This document shows positions 19,067 through 29,322 of a stretch of DNA of 56,658 nucleotides, piece after piece. Below the pieces are notes generated by a model that had not been told where the DNA came from, did no database searches, and was given only the letters and a program-made list of their open reading frames with translations. A program made the position numbers and the translations under genes. Position 1 is the first letter of the stretch, and each line of letters opens with the position of its first letter. Location of the stretch: contig JASJYH010000007.1 of the NCBI GenBank assembly GCA_030123675.1, positions 1 through 56,658 on the forward strand. The letters run 5' to 3'. The stretch comes from Anaerolineae bacterium (GTDB lineage Bacteria > Chloroflexota > Anaerolineae > Anaerolineales > Villigracilaceae).

Positions 19067-19297
19067 GTAATCCTCCTCGAATTGAGTTGTTTTTATTATA
19101 AAGCAATGTCAGGAAATATTCAGTAAGAATCTGCTCGTAGTCTGGTGAGAAACCTTTCACTTTGTTCACACCGGCCTCCCCGTTCGAGCCGAAAGCCCGC
19201 CGCCGTCCGTCGCGAGCGTCGAAGATGCTGCGTGAGGCTGACAAGCAATTATGTTTTCGGCTTTAGGCACTCCCTGAAATACTCAACAATGTAAATA

Positions 19298-20239
19298 TTA
19301 AGATATTGAATCCGGGCTCATATTGGGGATATTTTTGATGTTATAAGGAGTGACCTGATAAACATAATAATTCAGCCAATTCGCGTATAACAGATTGGCA
19401 TGACTTCGCCAACGTACCTGAGGTGGGCGTGAAGGATCATCCTTTGGATAGTAATTCTTAGGTACGTTGATAGGTTTCCCTTGATTTACATCCCGATCAT
19501 ATTCACCTTTCAATGTAAGCGGGTCATATTCCGAGTGCCCGGTAACGAATACATGCCTTCCATTGTGGGAAATGGCCAGATATACGCCTGCTTCTTCTGA
19601 AACGGCGAGCAGCCTTAGATCATGAATTTTTCGAATATCCGTGGCACTGACTTCTGTATAACGTGAGTGCGGCGCCATAAATATATCATCAAATCCACGC
19701 AGGAGTTTTTCGTTTCGAGCAAGGACCTTATGTTCGAAAACGCCGAATACCTTCTGAGGTAGAGGATATTTCGGGATTTGATAACGATGGTAAAGCGCTG
19801 CTTGGGCACCCCAACACACGTACAAAGAAGAGTATACATTGGTCTCTGCCCAATCCATGATGGTGGTGAGTTCGTCCCAATATTCCACCTCTTCAAATGC
19901 TAAATGTTCGATTGGTGCGCCGGTGATGATTAGGCCGTCGAATTTTTCATTTTTTACTTTTTCCCATGTACGGTAGTGTGCAAGCAAGTGGTCTTTGTTC
20001 GTGTTTTTAGGCTGATAGGTCGCTGTCTGGAGTAAAGTGATTTCTACTTGTAATGGGGAATTACCAAGCAGGCGCAATAATTGCGTTTCAGTCTCAATCT
20101 TGGTCGGCATCAGGTTTAGAATGGCGACCCGCATCGGACGGATATCTTGGGCCTGAGCGCGCTTATGCCCCATCACGAATATGTTTTCACTTTCTAAAGT
20201 TGCGCGGGCAGGTAGGGTTGAAGGGATTTTTACTGGCAT
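19298..20239 (-). CDS. metA: homoserine O-acetyltransferase (MetA family)
   Basis: Acylates homoserine, the committed step of methionine synthesis. The 313-residue protein aligns residue for residue with MetA: nucleophile Cys142 in LYVCWGAQ, the His/Glu catalytic residues in VTGHSEYDP, and Glu111 in GAPIEHL. Family work associates Glu at position 111 with acetyl-CoA use and Gly with succinyl-CoA, so acetyl transfer is inferred and agrees with the upstream O-acetylhomoserine sulfhydrylase. The start at 20239 (MPVKIPS) follows AGGAG; the longer frame to 20275 overlaps metY. It is the second gene of the riboswitch-controlled unit. Confidence 0.95.
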   Translation of the reverse strand: MPVKIPSTLPARATLESENIFVMGHKRAQAQDIRPMRVAILNLMPTKIETETQLLRLLGNSPLQVEITLLQTATYQPKNTNKDHLLAHYRTWEKVKNEKFDGLIITGAPIEHLAFEEVEYWDELTTIMDWAETNVYSSLYVCWGAQAALYHRYQIPKYPLPQKVFGVFEHKVLARNEKLLRGFDDIFMAPHSRYTEVSATDIRKIHDLRLLAVSEEAGVYLAISHNGRHVFVTGHSEYDPLTLKGEYDRDVNQGKPINVPKNYYPKDDPSRPPQVRWRSHANLLYANWLNYYVYQVTPYNIKNIPNMSPDSIS

Positions 20240-20247
20240 AACTGCTC

Positions 20248-21528
20248 CTATCCTAACGCTTGATTCAGGTCCCAAAGGATATCGTCGATATCTTCAATAC
20301 CGATGCTCAAACGTACAAAATCAGGGCTGACTCCTGCTGCCAATTGTTCCTCTTCAGAAAGCTGACTATGGGTTGTACTAGCTGGATGGATAGCAAGTGA
20401 TTTGGCATCACCCAGATTGGCTACATGGCTGAAGAGTTTCAGATTGTTGATAAAATTCGCACCAGCTTCACGCCCACCTATAACCCCAAAGCCAAAAAGA
20501 GCACCGGGGCCTTTGGGCAAGTATTTTTTTGCTAATTTGTGGTCGGGATGACTTTTCAAGCCTGGATATTTTACCCAACTCACTTTTTCATGTTGTTCCA
20601 AGAACTCTGCAGCCGCTTGTGTGTTTTGTACATGTCGTTCTAAGCGCAAGGAAAGGGTTTCCAATCCTTGTAAGAACAACCATGAGTTAAAAGGGGACTG
20701 ACATGTTCCTATATCACGAAAAATCCCTGCGCGTGCTTTGGATATGAAAGCCAATGGCCCATAATCGTCTGCATAGGAAATGTTGTGATAAGAAGGATCG
20801 GGCTCGGTGAAATTTGGAAAACGCTTATGGTTCCAGTTGAAGTTACCCCCATCGACTATAACCCCCCCTATGGATGTGCCATGTCCACCAATGTATTTGG
20901 TGGTTGAGTGGGTAACGATATTTGCACCCCACTCAAACGGGCGGCACAGATAAGGTGTTGCCAGCGTATTATCGATCATTAATGGAATGTGGTGTTCCTG
21001 AGCAATCTTGGCTACCTCTTCAATGGGGAAAACGTTCACCAAAGGATTGCCAAGTGTCTCTCCATAAATGATTTTGGTATTTTCTTTGATCGCGGTACGA
21101 AAGTTTTCCGGATCAGACGAGTCTACCAATGTTACATCAATACCGAGACGTGGAAAGGTGAATTTAAATTGTGTAACTGTGCCACCAAAAAGTGTTGAAG
21201 CCGAAACAATGTGGTCACCTGCCTGGCAAATGGTAAGAATTGCAGTTGCCTGTGCTGCTTGCCCTGAGCTAACTTCAATGGCCCCCAAGCCTCCTTCAAG
21301 GTCTGTAATCCGTTGCTCAAGTACATTACTCGTTGGGTTTCCGAGGCGAGTGTAGATGTTGCCCGGTTCTTGGAGAGCAAACAGACGCGCGGCACGCTCC
21401 GTGCTTTGGAGATCATATGCCGAGGTCTGGTAGATCGGTACGGCCTGTGCACCGGTGGTCGCTTCTGGGGTGTACCCAGAATGAAGCTGCCGGGTGGTAA
21501 ATCCAAATTTTCGTTCAGGTTGGGTCAT
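20248..21528 (-). CDS. metY: O-acetylhomoserine sulfhydrylase
   Basis: PLP enzyme of the Cys/Met metabolism family (426 aa) that makes homocysteine from O-acetylhomoserine and sulfide. Motifs are [25 protein letters not shown], and the PLP lysine in [12 protein letters not shown]; the C-terminal part has the insert typical of MetY (about 430 aa) rather than MetB/MetC (about 390 aa). AGGAGG precedes the ATG. It is led by a SAM-I riboswitch with terminator and followed 8 nt later by metA. Confidence 0.95.
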   Translation of the reverse strand: MTQPERKFGFTTRQLHSGYTPEATTGAQAVPIYQTSAYDLQSTERAARLFALQEPGNIYTRLGNPTSNVLEQRITDLEGGLGAIEVSSGQAAQATAILTICQAGDHIVSASTLFGGTVTQFKFTFPRLGIDVTLVDSSDPENFRTAIKENTKIIYGETLGNPLVNVFPIEEVAKIAQEHHIPLMIDNTLATPYLCRPFEWGANIVTHSTTKYIGGHGTSIGGVIVDGGNFNWNHKRFPNFTEPDPSYHNISYADDYGPLAFISKARAGIFRDIGTCQSPFNSWLFLQGLETLSLRLERHVQNTQAAAEFLEQHEKVSWVKYPGLKSHPDHKLAKKYLPKGPGALFGFGVIGGREAGANFINNLKLFSHVANLGDAKSLAIHPASTTHSQLSEEEQLAAGVSPDFVRLSIGIEDIDDILWDLNQALG

Positions 21529-21578
21529 AGGAGCCTCCTCTTTAATAAATTTTCGCCCTGTACCAAGAAGAGGGAATT

Positions 21579-21609
21579 AATAAACCTCTTCCGGAATTCA
21601 AGAAGAGGC
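21579..21609 (-). terminator. intrinsic terminator of the metY leader
   Basis: In the transcript CCTCTTC pairs with GAAGAGG (7 bp, loop TTGAATTCCG), followed by TTTATT. It lies right after the SAM-I aptamer and before the metY ribosome site, so it is the probable expression platform. Confidence 0.7.
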
Positions 21610-21614
21610 AGTGC

Positions 21615-21725
21615 GCATCATCTTATCTTCCAGAGTTCTCTGCCGGAATTGGCACCTTAACCTTAATTGGGTCTGGTTGCCGAGGCTTCATAGGGCCGGT
21701 CCCTCAGCCTCTCTGGATAAGAGCG
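21615..21725 (-). ncRNA. SAM-I (S-box) riboswitch
   Basis: The minus-strand leader carries the SAM-I core in order: P1 5' strand CTCTTATC, AGAGAGGC, GAGGGACCGGCCC, TATGAAGCCTCGGCAACC, GGTGCCAATTCC, a P4 hairpin (CAGAGAACTCTG) and closing GGAAGATAAGA. Binding of S-adenosylmethionine would stabilise P1 and permit the downstream terminator, shutting off metY-metA when methionine is plentiful. Confidence 0.95.
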
Positions 21726-21746
21726 AGTTTACAAATATCTGAATAA

Positions 21747-21775
21747 GTTTTATCATATCAAACAAGTAGAGTCAA
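21747..21775 (-). promoter_or_regulatory. sigma70-type promoter of the metY-metA leader
   Basis: On the minus strand: TTGACT (21775-21770), 17-nt spacer, TAAAAC (21752-21747). The predicted transcript start near 21740 lies just upstream of the SAM-I aptamer. Confidence 0.65.
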
Positions 21776-21902
21776 GTCGGCGATTAATCCCGGGATTTTA
21801 TCAGACAACATTTCTAAGACATTGATTTGAGTTTACGGGTTGAAATCGGAAAAATTGTCCGAACTCCGATATGAGGTAGGAAGTAGACTATATAATAAAT
21901 GG

Positions 21903-22910
21903 ATGACAACCGCCTACGCCTTCGTCCAGGCCCCACAGCACAAATACCCTGACCACCCTGAACGACCAGGCCGGCTGGCCAAACTTATCCCAAAACTTGA
22001 TTCTTTTCAGGCTGAGAAACTTGAAGCGGTCCCTGCCAAACACGAAGATATCGCGCGTGTACACTTACCCGGCTTTATCATGGAGCTTGAGCAAATCTGC
22101 CGCGAGCAGGCACCCAGCGTTATTGATTTTGCGCCCACATACGTAACACAAACCTCGTTTGAAGATGCCATGCTGGCAGCAGGAGCGACTTTGGCCTGCG
22201 CGCGCGCCGTCATCTCTGGGAAAGCGGATAATGCATTTGCAATTGTGCGGCCTCCAGGGCATCACTCCGAGCCAGATAAGGCCATGGGTTTTTGCCTATT
22301 CAACAACGTGGCAATCGCGGCTCGAGACGCATTGGCAAAGGGCCTGGAGCGAGTACTTGTGATTGATTATGATGCACATCACGGCAATGGCACCCAGGCG
22401 GCATTTTTAGAGGATGAACGTTGTGCCTATCTTTCTACACACCAGGCTGGAATTTATCCTGGAACTGGAAATCTAACCGATGCACCGAATGCAAAAAAAC
22501 GCATCGTAAATGTACCTTTACCGACTCGTACTGGAAATGATTCTTTCGGAAAGATAATTGATGAAATTGTTCAACCAACAGTGGAGGCATTCAAGCCCGA
22601 AATGATATTCGTATCTGCAGGATTTGATGCACATTGGAGCGATCCATTAACCGCATTAGGCCTTTCATCCTCAGGGTTTTATAATATTTCCAAGCGCCTG
22701 GTGCATTTGGCCGAAGAGCACTGCCGTGGGAAAATAGTTTTTGTGCTAGAAGGTGGGTATGATCCCACCAACGTAGCCAATGGATGTGAAGCAGTCTTCC
22801 TTGCGCTAACACGTACAGGGGACAGCTTTGATGCAGGCGATCCCAGCCCGCATGCGGAACCGGAGATCGAGCCGCGCTTGGAAGAAGTTCTCAAGTGGCA
22901 CGGATTCTGA
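21903..22910 (+). CDS. histone deacetylase-like (acetylpolyamine amidohydrolase-type) hydrolase
   Basis: Zinc amidohydrolase of the class II HDAC/AcuC/AphA fold (335 aa). Visible are the tandem histidines in RPPGHHSEPDKAMGFCLFNNVA, the metal ligands in VLVIDYDAHHGNGTQ, and the second metal aspartate in VSAGFDAHWSDPL, then the tyrosine-containing EGGYDP. Likely substrates in bacteria are acetylated polyamines or acetyl-lysine proteins; the specific one is not known. The open frame extends to 21840, but MTTAYAFVQAPQHKYPDHPERP at 21903 starts at the family N-terminus. Confidence 0.9.
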   Translation: MTTAYAFVQAPQHKYPDHPERPGRLAKLIPKLDSFQAEKLEAVPAKHEDIARVHLPGFIMELEQICREQAPSVIDFAPTYVTQTSFEDAMLAAGATLACARAVISGKADNAFAIVRPPGHHSEPDKAMGFCLFNNVAIAARDALAKGLERVLVIDYDAHHGNGTQAAFLEDERCAYLSTHQAGIYPGTGNLTDAPNAKKRIVNVPLPTRTGNDSFGKIIDEIVQPTVEAFKPEMIFVSAGFDAHWSDPLTALGLSSSGFYNISKRLVHLAEEHCRGKIVFVLEGGYDPTNVANGCEAVFLALTRTGDSFDAGDPSPHAEPEIEPRLEEVLKWHGF

Positions 22911-22950
22911 AATCATTTTCATGTTGTATATGTACAAGTAAGGAGGCAAA

Positions 22951-24015
22951 ATGGTGCGTAAAAGCAAAGGTTTTGTAGAGTTGGAATGGACCTGCCCCAA
23001 CTGCGAGACGCGCAATAAGGGATCAATAAAAACCTGTGTGAACTGTGGTGGACCGCAACCTGAAGATGTGCAATTCGAAGCTCCAAGTCAGAAAAAGTTT
23101 GTCTCAGATGAGAAAGCTGAAGAACTGAGAAAACGCGGCGCAGATATCCATTGTGGATTTTGTGGGACCCGAAATCCATCTACAGCAGAGACATGCTCGC
23201 AATGTGGTGGTGATCTAAGCGAGGGGACTGCCCGCCAAGCTGGTCGTAAGATTGATATGGCGGAGGCAAAACTAGAGAAAATAACCTGTTCCAATTGTGG
23301 GACTGAGAATTCAGGTGCGGATGTCAACTGTCAGGAGTGCGGTGCAGCTTTAGCTCGTGCAAAGCGTCCTCCTCAGCCCAAAACTGCTACCGGTAAAAGA
23401 CCGTTATCTAAAGCCGGTGCAGCGATCACCAAAAAGAAACCCAACTGGAAAATTTGGGGCGCCATCGGGGCCGGATTGCTGCTTTGTTGTGCAGCAATTG
23501 GCTTCCTGACCTTGGCTCCAATCTCGACCGAACAAGCAACTGTCTCTGATGTATATTGGAAGACTGAAGTGGCAGTTCAAGAAATCCGCCCGGTGGATTA
23601 CGATGACCGCTCTGGAAGCCCACCTTCGGATGCTTATAATGTTTCGTGCTACACGGAAAGCCAGGAAGTGTGTGAGCAAACCACAATTGACCGCGGCGAT
23701 GGTTTTGCCGAAGTGGTAGAAGATTGTCACACCGAGAGCCAAGAATATTGCGATTACACTGTGGATGAATGGACCACCATCCAGACCTACACACTCGATG
23801 GGCACGATAATTTCCCGGTCTACGAACAACCCAGCATGTCCAGTGATCAGCGGCTCGGAGACCAAAATGAAGATCTGACGGTCACCTTCAATTCAGAAAA
23901 AGGCGCAAAGACATATTCTCCTGCAAATGCCACAGAGTTTCAGCAATATCAAGTTGGGTCAACATGGACACTAAGTTTGAATGCACTTGGTTCTGTGGTG
24001 GACATTAAAAAGTGA
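22951..24015 (+). CDS. membrane-anchored protein with three RanBP2-like zinc fingers
   Basis: A 354-residue protein of unknown function. Three zinc fingers at about residues 13-36, 66-90 and 109-133 each follow C-x2-C-x3-N-x6-C-x2-C exactly (CPNCETRN..., CGFCGTRN..., CSNCGTEN...). The first also has the preceding Trp of the RanBP2 consensus. A Lys-rich stretch and one transmembrane segment (IWGAIGAGLLLCCAAIGFLTL, about 169-189) follow. The predicted extracytoplasmic C-terminal part holds a repeated C[YH]TESQE.C motif at two sites about 30 residues apart. AAGGAGG precedes the ATG. Confidence 0.8.
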   Translation: MVRKSKGFVELEWTCPNCETRNKGSIKTCVNCGGPQPEDVQFEAPSQKKFVSDEKAEELRKRGADIHCGFCGTRNPSTAETCSQCGGDLSEGTARQAGRKIDMAEAKLEKITCSNCGTENSGADVNCQECGAALARAKRPPQPKTATGKRPLSKAGAAITKKKPNWKIWGAIGAGLLLCCAAIGFLTLAPISTEQATVSDVYWKTEVAVQEIRPVDYDDRSGSPPSDAYNVSCYTESQEVCEQTTIDRGDGFAEVVEDCHTESQEYCDYTVDEWTTIQTYTLDGHDNFPVYEQPSMSSDQRLGDQNEDLTVTFNSEKGAKTYSPANATEFQQYQVGSTWTLSLNALGSVVDIKK

Positions 24016-24037
24016 GATATTAAACTAAGGAATCCTG

Positions 24038-24346
24038 ATGGCATACTATTTGGTTAAGGCCAAATTCCACAAAGACTTAATTGAAGAATTACGCTCCCAA
24101 CTTGACAGCGGCGAGATTCAGCAAATGCGTCCATTTGGCACAGCCTTGCAATATAGTCTCGAGAACGCCCGCATTGATCAACCTGGTTGGGCAATCTGGG
24201 AAGAAGAAGACTATTGCAGACCACCGCTGGCCCAGGAACGTGCCGCAGTGCTTGACAGCTACTTCACCGATCTTAGTGTTGAGCCTGTCGAAAGAGATAC
24301 TGGCTGGACCCAAATTGAATCCCTGCCAATGCTCTGGAGCAATTAG
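24038..24346 (+). CDS. conserved hypothetical protein
   Basis: A 102-residue soluble protein I do not recognise. It opens MAYYLVKAKFHKDLIEELRS, an amphipathic beta-alpha pattern like a small ferredoxin-like/YCII-type fold, and contains GWAIWEEEDYCRPPLAQERA. AAGGA precedes the ATG by a few bases. It starts 22 nt after the zinc-finger gene, so co-transcription is likely. No catalytic motif is evident. Confidence 0.65.
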   Translation: MAYYLVKAKFHKDLIEELRSQLDSGEIQQMRPFGTALQYSLENARIDQPGWAIWEEEDYCRPPLAQERAAVLDSYFTDLSVEPVERDTGWTQIESLPMLWSN

Positions 24347-24469
24347 AATAATTTTTAAATATTTCCCACCCTAAGGTCTTTGGCGTAGTCAGGGCCAAAT
24401 TCCCATAATCTTCGCCACAATAACATTTATGAATTAATTATCAATACTCCATGTGCTATTGGTGAAATC

Positions 24470-24799
24470 ATGAACTTCAACGACTACCAACAAAAATCCC
24501 GCAAGACTGCGAAATACCCTGCCATCGGACATCCGGTTATTTACCCTACGCTAGGGCTGGCTAATGAGGCCGGGGAAGTGGCCGGTAAGATCAAGAAAGT
24601 CTTCAGGGATAAAGCCGGAGAGATCAACGACGAAATTCGCTCTGCGCTCAAAGCCGAACTCGGTGACGTACTATGGTACTTATCTCAAGTTGCATCCGAA
24701 CTTGACCTGTCTCTCGATGAAGTAGCCGAGTACAACATTGATAAGCTTTATAGCCGGCTCGAGCGTGGCACGATCCGCGGTGATGGGGATAACCGGTAG
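24470..24799 (+). CDS. MazG-like nucleotide pyrophosphohydrolase
   Basis: All-alpha NTP pyrophosphohydrolase (109 aa) that hydrolyses non-canonical or excess NTPs to NMP and pyrophosphate. It has the metal-binding EAGEVAGKIKKVFRD helix and the second helix ELGDVLWYLSQVA, i.e. the E-x2-E and E-x2-D pairs of the MazG/dUTPase-like superfamily. Length fits a single-domain MazG-like protein. It stands alone between short spacers. Confidence 0.85.
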   Translation: MNFNDYQQKSRKTAKYPAIGHPVIYPTLGLANEAGEVAGKIKKVFRDKAGEINDEIRSALKAELGDVLWYLSQVASELDLSLDEVAEYNIDKLYSRLERGTIRGDGDNR

Positions 24800-24984
24800 A
24801 TAGACCCAAATTTTGATTACATAAAACCCAAAAGAGAAATTCAATTAGTTTAAAGTTATTTTCTACAGTCAACTTTCAAAGCCGTAAAAAACTCTAACCT
24901 TATTCCAACGTAAAGGCTACCCTCTTTTTGGTACAATCACATACTGAAAGTTTTGGTCTGTAAGTGAGTAGGAGTAAAAACATA

Positions 24985-27471
24985 ATGGCTGGTATGGAGC
25001 GTTTTACACAGCGTGCACGGCGAGTACTAAGTTTGGCCCATCAAGAGGCTGAAAGCGCTCGCCACAATAAAATTGGAACCGAACACCTGCTACTTGGACT
25101 AATGGAAGAAGAAGGTGGTGTCGCTGGACGTGTATTACGTGAGCTTGGTATGGGCTCAGATCGCATGCGCGAGATTGTTGTACGGATTTCAGGATCTGGT
25201 GATTACGCCGGAGGTAAGATTGAGCTTGCAACTGAAACCCAAAAAGTGCTTGAGCAAGCCGTTGAAGAGGCACGCCGTTTGGGGCATCACTATATTGGGA
25301 CAGAGCATATTTTGCTCGGCCTAGCGCGCAGTGAAGGCGCCGCTATGGATGTGCTACGTAAACTTGGTGTCACACCTGACCAAATTCGACGTCAGACCCG
25401 CCGCGTGCTTAACGAAAGCGGCTCATCTGCCACACCTGCAATTCCTGTAAAGCGCGATTCTCAGAAACAATCTGGACAAAAATCCTCTTTAATAGACCAA
25501 CTGGCAATTGACCTAACAGGTCAAGCCGAAGAAAAGAAACTAGACCCTGTCATCGGACGACAGACAGAGATTGAGCGCGTCATTCAAATCCTGGCTCGCC
25601 GCACGAAGAACAATCCTGCGTTAATCGGTGAACCCGGTGTGGGTAAGACTGCCATTGTAGAAGGTCTCGCCCAACGAATAGTCGAGGGCGATGTGCCTGC
25701 GCCTCTCATGAACAAACGTGTGCTGCAACTAGACGTTGGTTCTCTCGTGGCCGGCACCATGTACCGCGGCCAGTTCGAAGAGAGGCTCAAACGCATCATC
25801 GACGAGCTAAAGCAATCGGGCGCGGTTCTATTTATCGATGAAGTCCACATGCTGGTCGGCGCTGGGGCAGCCGGCTCCTCTGTAGACGCAGCTAACATCC
25901 TCAAGCCCGCACTATCGCGTGGTGAGTTACAGGTGATTGGCGCGACTACCCTGGATGAGTACCGCAAACACATAGAATCTGACGCTGCATTGGAACGCCG
26001 GTTCCAGTCTGTGTTTGTGGATGAACCCAATGAAGACGAGACTATCGAAATTTTAAAGGGCATTCGTAGTGCCTATGAAGAACACCATCATCTCGTGATT
26101 TCCGATGAAGCCCTTGAAGCGGCTACACAACTTTCATCACGCTATGTAACAGCGCGCTTCCTGCCCGACAAAGCTATCGATTTGATTGACGAATCATCTT
26201 CTCGTGTGCGCATGTATAAGAGCCCTGCGGCAAAAGAAGCCAAAGACCTGTTCAGCCAATTGCGCGAGGTACGTCAAAACCGAAGCCTGGCACAAGAAGA
26301 TGGCAGCATAGAAGATGTAAAAGAATGGGAAGAAAAAGAAGTTGAGCTTGAGGCAAAACTTGAGCGTTTGCGGACTTCGTGGGACCGCGACAACAGCCCT
26401 ATCGTTTCGGCAGAAGACATCGCTGAAGTAGTTTCCATGTGGACAGGCGTGCCGCTTATGCAAATGGCTGAAGAAGAAAGCGAACGCCTGCTAAAGATGG
26501 AAGAGGAACTGGCGGAAGACATTGTTGGCCAAGATGAAGCGATTACTGCCATCTCACGGGCTGTGCGTCGGGCACGCGCTGGGCTGAAAGATCCGCGCCG
26601 TCCGATTGGTTCGTTTATCTTTCTTGGACCAACTGGTGTTGGGAAAACCGAATTAACCAAAATGCTAGCCAAATTTATGTTTGGCAGCGAAGATGCAGCC
26701 ATCCAACTCGATATGTCCGAGTTTATGGAACGTCACACAGCTTCACGTCTGGTTGGAGCGCCTCCAGGATATGTCGGTTACGATGATGCCGGTCAGCTCA
26801 CAGAAGCGTTACGCCGACGTCCATACTCAATTGTCGTCTTCGATGAAATAGAGAAAGCTCATCCTGAAGTGCACAATATGTTGCTGCAAATCATGGAAGA
26901 AGGCCATCTCTCAGATGCGCGCGGCCGTAAAGTAGATTTCCGCAATGCCATCATTGTCATGACTTCCAATATCGGCGCGGACGTGATCCGTAAGCAAGGT
27001 TCACTTGGCTTCCAGCTTAAGCGTGACGAAGAAACTGAAGAACGCCTGTCATATGATGAAATGCACAAGAAACTAACCGAACAACTCAAACGCTCCTTTC
27101 GGCCCGAGTTTATTAACCGGGTCGATAGCGTGGTGATATTCCGGGCTCTGAACAAGGAAGATATCAAACATATTGTCACACTTGAATTGGATAAAGTTTC
27201 CAAGCGCTTAGAGGAACACAACCTTACACTGACAGCTTCGGAAGAAGGTCTCGCTATGTTAGCAGAACTGGGCTACGATAGTGAGTTTGGGGCTCGCCCA
27301 TTGCGACGAGTCATACAACAGAAAGTGGAAGACCCGCTATCCGACCGTCTCCTGGCAGGTGAGTTTGGAGAAGGCGCTGCTGTACAAGTAGATGTGGATG
27401 ATGATGGCCAAATCGTTCTGACACGCAAGAAAGATAAAAAGAAAGAGAAAGCGCCCACGCCTGCGGCGTAA
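24985..27471 (+). CDS. clpC: ClpC-type AAA+ chaperone ATPase
   Basis: Hsp100 unfoldase (about 828 aa) that feeds proteins to the ClpP protease. It has an N-terminal Clp_N double repeat (residues 1-145, [14 protein letters not shown] and TEHLLLGL repeated), D1 with Walker A GEPGVGKT and Walker [11 protein letters not shown], a middle coiled-coil/UVR-type region, and D2 with GPTGVGKTE and [11 protein letters not shown] plus the C-terminal D2-small domain. It ends in a Lys-rich tail. The ATG at 24985 (AGGAG upstream) is preferred to the GTG at 24964. It is followed by a strong terminator. Confidence 0.96.
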   Translation: MAGMERFTQRARRVLSLAHQEAESARHNKIGTEHLLLGLMEEEGGVAGRVLRELGMGSDRMREIVVRISGSGDYAGGKIELATETQKVLEQAVEEARRLGHHYIGTEHILLGLARSEGAAMDVLRKLGVTPDQIRRQTRRVLNESGSSATPAIPVKRDSQKQSGQKSSLIDQLAIDLTGQAEEKKLDPVIGRQTEIERVIQILARRTKNNPALIGEPGVGKTAIVEGLAQRIVEGDVPAPLMNKRVLQLDVGSLVAGTMYRGQFEERLKRIIDELKQSGAVLFIDEVHMLVGAGAAGSSVDAANILKPALSRGELQVIGATTLDEYRKHIESDAALERRFQSVFVDEPNEDETIEILKGIRSAYEEHHHLVISDEALEAATQLSSRYVTARFLPDKAIDLIDESSSRVRMYKSPAAKEAKDLFSQLREVRQNRSLAQEDGSIEDVKEWEEKEVELEAKLERLRTSWDRDNSPIVSAEDIAEVVSMWTGVPLMQMAEEESERLLKMEEELAEDIVGQDEAITAISRAVRRARAGLKDPRRPIGSFIFLGPTGVGKTELTKMLAKFMFGSEDAAIQLDMSEFMERHTASRLVGAPPGYVGYDDAGQLTEALRRRPYSIVVFDEIEKAHPEVHNMLLQIMEEGHLSDARGRKVDFRNAIIVMTSNIGADVIRKQGSLGFQLKRDEETEERLSYDEMHKKLTEQLKRSFRPEFINRVDSVVIFRALNKEDIKHIVTLELDKVSKRLEEHNLTLTASEEGLAMLAELGYDSEFGARPLRRVIQQKVEDPLSDRLLAGEFGEGAAVQVDVDDDGQIVLTRKKDKKKEKAPTPAA

Positions 27472-27495
27472 TCAAAAACGACCCCGTTAATTTGC

Positions 27496-27531
27496 AGGGG
27501 CACGACAATGGTTTGAGTCGTGCCCCTTTTC
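27496..27531 (+). terminator. intrinsic terminator after clpC
   Basis: An 11-bp perfect stem AGGGGCACGAC (27496-27506) / GTCGTGCCCCT (27517-27527) with a 10-nt loop, followed by TTTTCTTTTG. It ends the clpC transcript. Confidence 0.9.
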
Positions 27532-27601
27532 TTTTGTAACAGTTGCTTAATAATATATTATCGGTTCACAGCGTCTATTTGGTAGGAAAGGAGAGAAAAT
27601 C

Positions 27602-28150
27602 ATGAATACACAAATGGCAACACTCGCTGGTGGCTGTTTCTGGTGTTTGGAGGCAGTCTTTGACGAAGTCAAAGGTGTGCAATCTGTGGAATCCGGTTAT
27701 GCGGGAGGCCATGTCGAAAACCCTGATTACAGCGCTATTTGCACCGGGACAACTGGACATGCCGAAATAATCCAAATTAATTTTGATCCGGAGATCGTTT
27801 CATACCAGGACCTATTACATGTCTTTTTTGGAATCCACGATCCCACTACGCTTAACCGTCAGGGCGGGGACGTTGGCACGCAGTACCGCTCCGCTATTTT
27901 CTACCACAATGACGAGCAGAAGGAGCTTGCCGAGCAGGTTATCAAAGATTTAGAAACCCAAAATATTTGGGATAACCCTATTGTTACTACATTGGAAAAG
28001 TTGGAAAAATTCTACATTGCAGAGGATTATCATCAGGAATACTTTGCTAAAAATCCTTTTCAGGGGTATTGCCAGGCAGTGGTTGCACCTAAGGTAACCA
28101 AATTCAGGAAGCAATATTCCGAGATGTTGAAGAAAGAACAGCCAGCGTAG
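27602..28150 (+). CDS. msrA: peptide methionine sulfoxide reductase A
   Basis: Reduces methionine-S-sulfoxide in proteins and free form. The 182 residues contain the MsrA signature [11 protein letters not shown] with catalytic Cys12 and Cys15, [23 protein letters not shown] and the conserved [15 protein letters not shown]-terminal YCQAVVAPK provides another cysteine for disulfide recycling. AAAGGAG lies upstream of the ATG. Full length. Confidence 0.97.
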   Translation: MNTQMATLAGGCFWCLEAVFDEVKGVQSVESGYAGGHVENPDYSAICTGTTGHAEIIQINFDPEIVSYQDLLHVFFGIHDPTTLNRQGGDVGTQYRSAIFYHNDEQKELAEQVIKDLETQNIWDNPIVTTLEKLEKFYIAEDYHQEYFAKNPFQGYCQAVVAPKVTKFRKQYSEMLKKEQPA

Positions 28151-28177
28151 TTCTATTATAGAAGTTTGTTATACTTT

Positions 28178-28203
28178 GGAGACGATTAACTCGAATCGTC
28201 TCC
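28178..28203 (+). terminator. hairpin between msrA and dusB (terminator or 5' UTR element)
   Basis: Perfect 10-bp stem GGAGACGATT/AATCGTCTCC with a 6-nt loop, followed by AATTTTAATTT, directly before the dusB ATG. The U-tract is interrupted, and a TATACT -10-like box overlaps just upstream, so it could instead be at the start of the dusB message. Confidence 0.5.
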
Positions 28204-28214
28204 AATTTTAATTT

Positions 28215-29216
28215 ATGGCAACAAACCCAGTGAACCAACCAATAGACAACCTTGCATCTCCCGCTTTCCATGTCCGAAACCTGCCCATATACGGCGATAC
28301 AATCCTCTCGCCCATGGACGGAGTATCGAACTGGCCCTTTCGGGCCCTGTGCTGTGGCTTGGGTTCAGCTATGTCGTACACTGAGTTCGTCCGCGCGGAA
28401 GCCATATTGCAAGGCCAAAAAGTAGTTGCCAAGAAACTGACGTATGAAGAGTCCGAGCGGCCGGTCGTCTTTCAGATATATGGGGACAACCCGGATCTAA
28501 TTGTCGAAGCAGCGCTTCGTATCCGCGACCTTGGGCCGGATGTGATCGACCTCAACATGGGCTGCCCTGCAAAGTCTGTTGCCAATCGCGGCGCGGGCGT
28601 GGGTATGATGCGCACGCCACTCAAGATCGCCCGCACCTTCCGCAAACTAACTGCTGCGCTTGATATCCCGGTCACTGGCAAGATGCGCCTGGGATGGGAG
28701 GATTGCAAAACCTACAAACTGGTTGCACGCATCGTGGAAGAGAACGGCGGCGCGTTGATCGCTCTGCACGGGCGAACAAAAGAACAGGGCTACGGCGGCT
28801 ACGCAGATTGGGATGCGATTGCCGAAGTAAAAGCAGCTGTCAACATACCGGTCATTGGAAATGGGGATATCAGAACTGTAGCGGATATTAAACGAATGAA
28901 GGACTATACCGGCTGTGATGGGGTCATGATCGGGCGTGTCGCCATGGCCAATCCGTGGATCTTCTCTGGCCTTGACCGCGACCAAGTTACGCCAGAGCAG
29001 GTGCGCGCCTTTATGCACGAGCATCTGGACCGCAACATCCAATTTTATGGGGAAGTGGATGGCCAAAGGCTGTTCAGAAAGTACGTCGCACAATATTTAA
29101 TGTTGAAGATTCTGACCAGAGAAGAGCGGAAGAACATCCTAAGCAAAAAACCGCGTGAAGAGTTTTTATCAGTATTGGAAGAGGTTGCATTTACCTTTTC
29201 TGAAATCAGAACATAA
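28215..29216 (+). CDS. dusB: tRNA-dihydrouridine synthase
   Basis: FMN enzyme (333 aa) that reduces specific uridines in tRNA D-loops. It has the TIM-barrel start ILSPMDGVSNWPFRAL, VFQIYGDNPD, the catalytic cysteine in DLNMGCPAKSV, the tRNA/FMN contacts KMRLGWED and LIALHGRTKEQGY, and IGRVAMANPWIF. A C-terminal helical domain follows. It is most like DusB-type bacterial enzymes. No strong ribosome site is visible. Confidence 0.93.
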   Translation: MATNPVNQPIDNLASPAFHVRNLPIYGDTILSPMDGVSNWPFRALCCGLGSAMSYTEFVRAEAILQGQKVVAKKLTYEESERPVVFQIYGDNPDLIVEAALRIRDLGPDVIDLNMGCPAKSVANRGAGVGMMRTPLKIARTFRKLTAALDIPVTGKMRLGWEDCKTYKLVARIVEENGGALIALHGRTKEQGYGGYADWDAIAEVKAAVNIPVIGNGDIRTVADIKRMKDYTGCDGVMIGRVAMANPWIFSGLDRDQVTPEQVRAFMHEHLDRNIQFYGEVDGQRLFRKYVAQYLMLKILTREERKNILSKKPREEFLSVLEEVAFTFSEIRT

Positions 29217-29322
29217 TTTCTGTTATACTACTCATAGATAATCTACAAGTACAAAATAAAAGTGGCAAACATGGATAGGGTCCTTCTCTATCCAATTAAA
29301 CGTAGATTTCTGTAACGGAATA

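Noticed and set aside
19044-19244. 66-aa minus-strand frame overlapping the DUF1232 start
   Set aside because: No ribosome site; overlaps a well-supported gene start and spans a GC-rich patch of odd composition.
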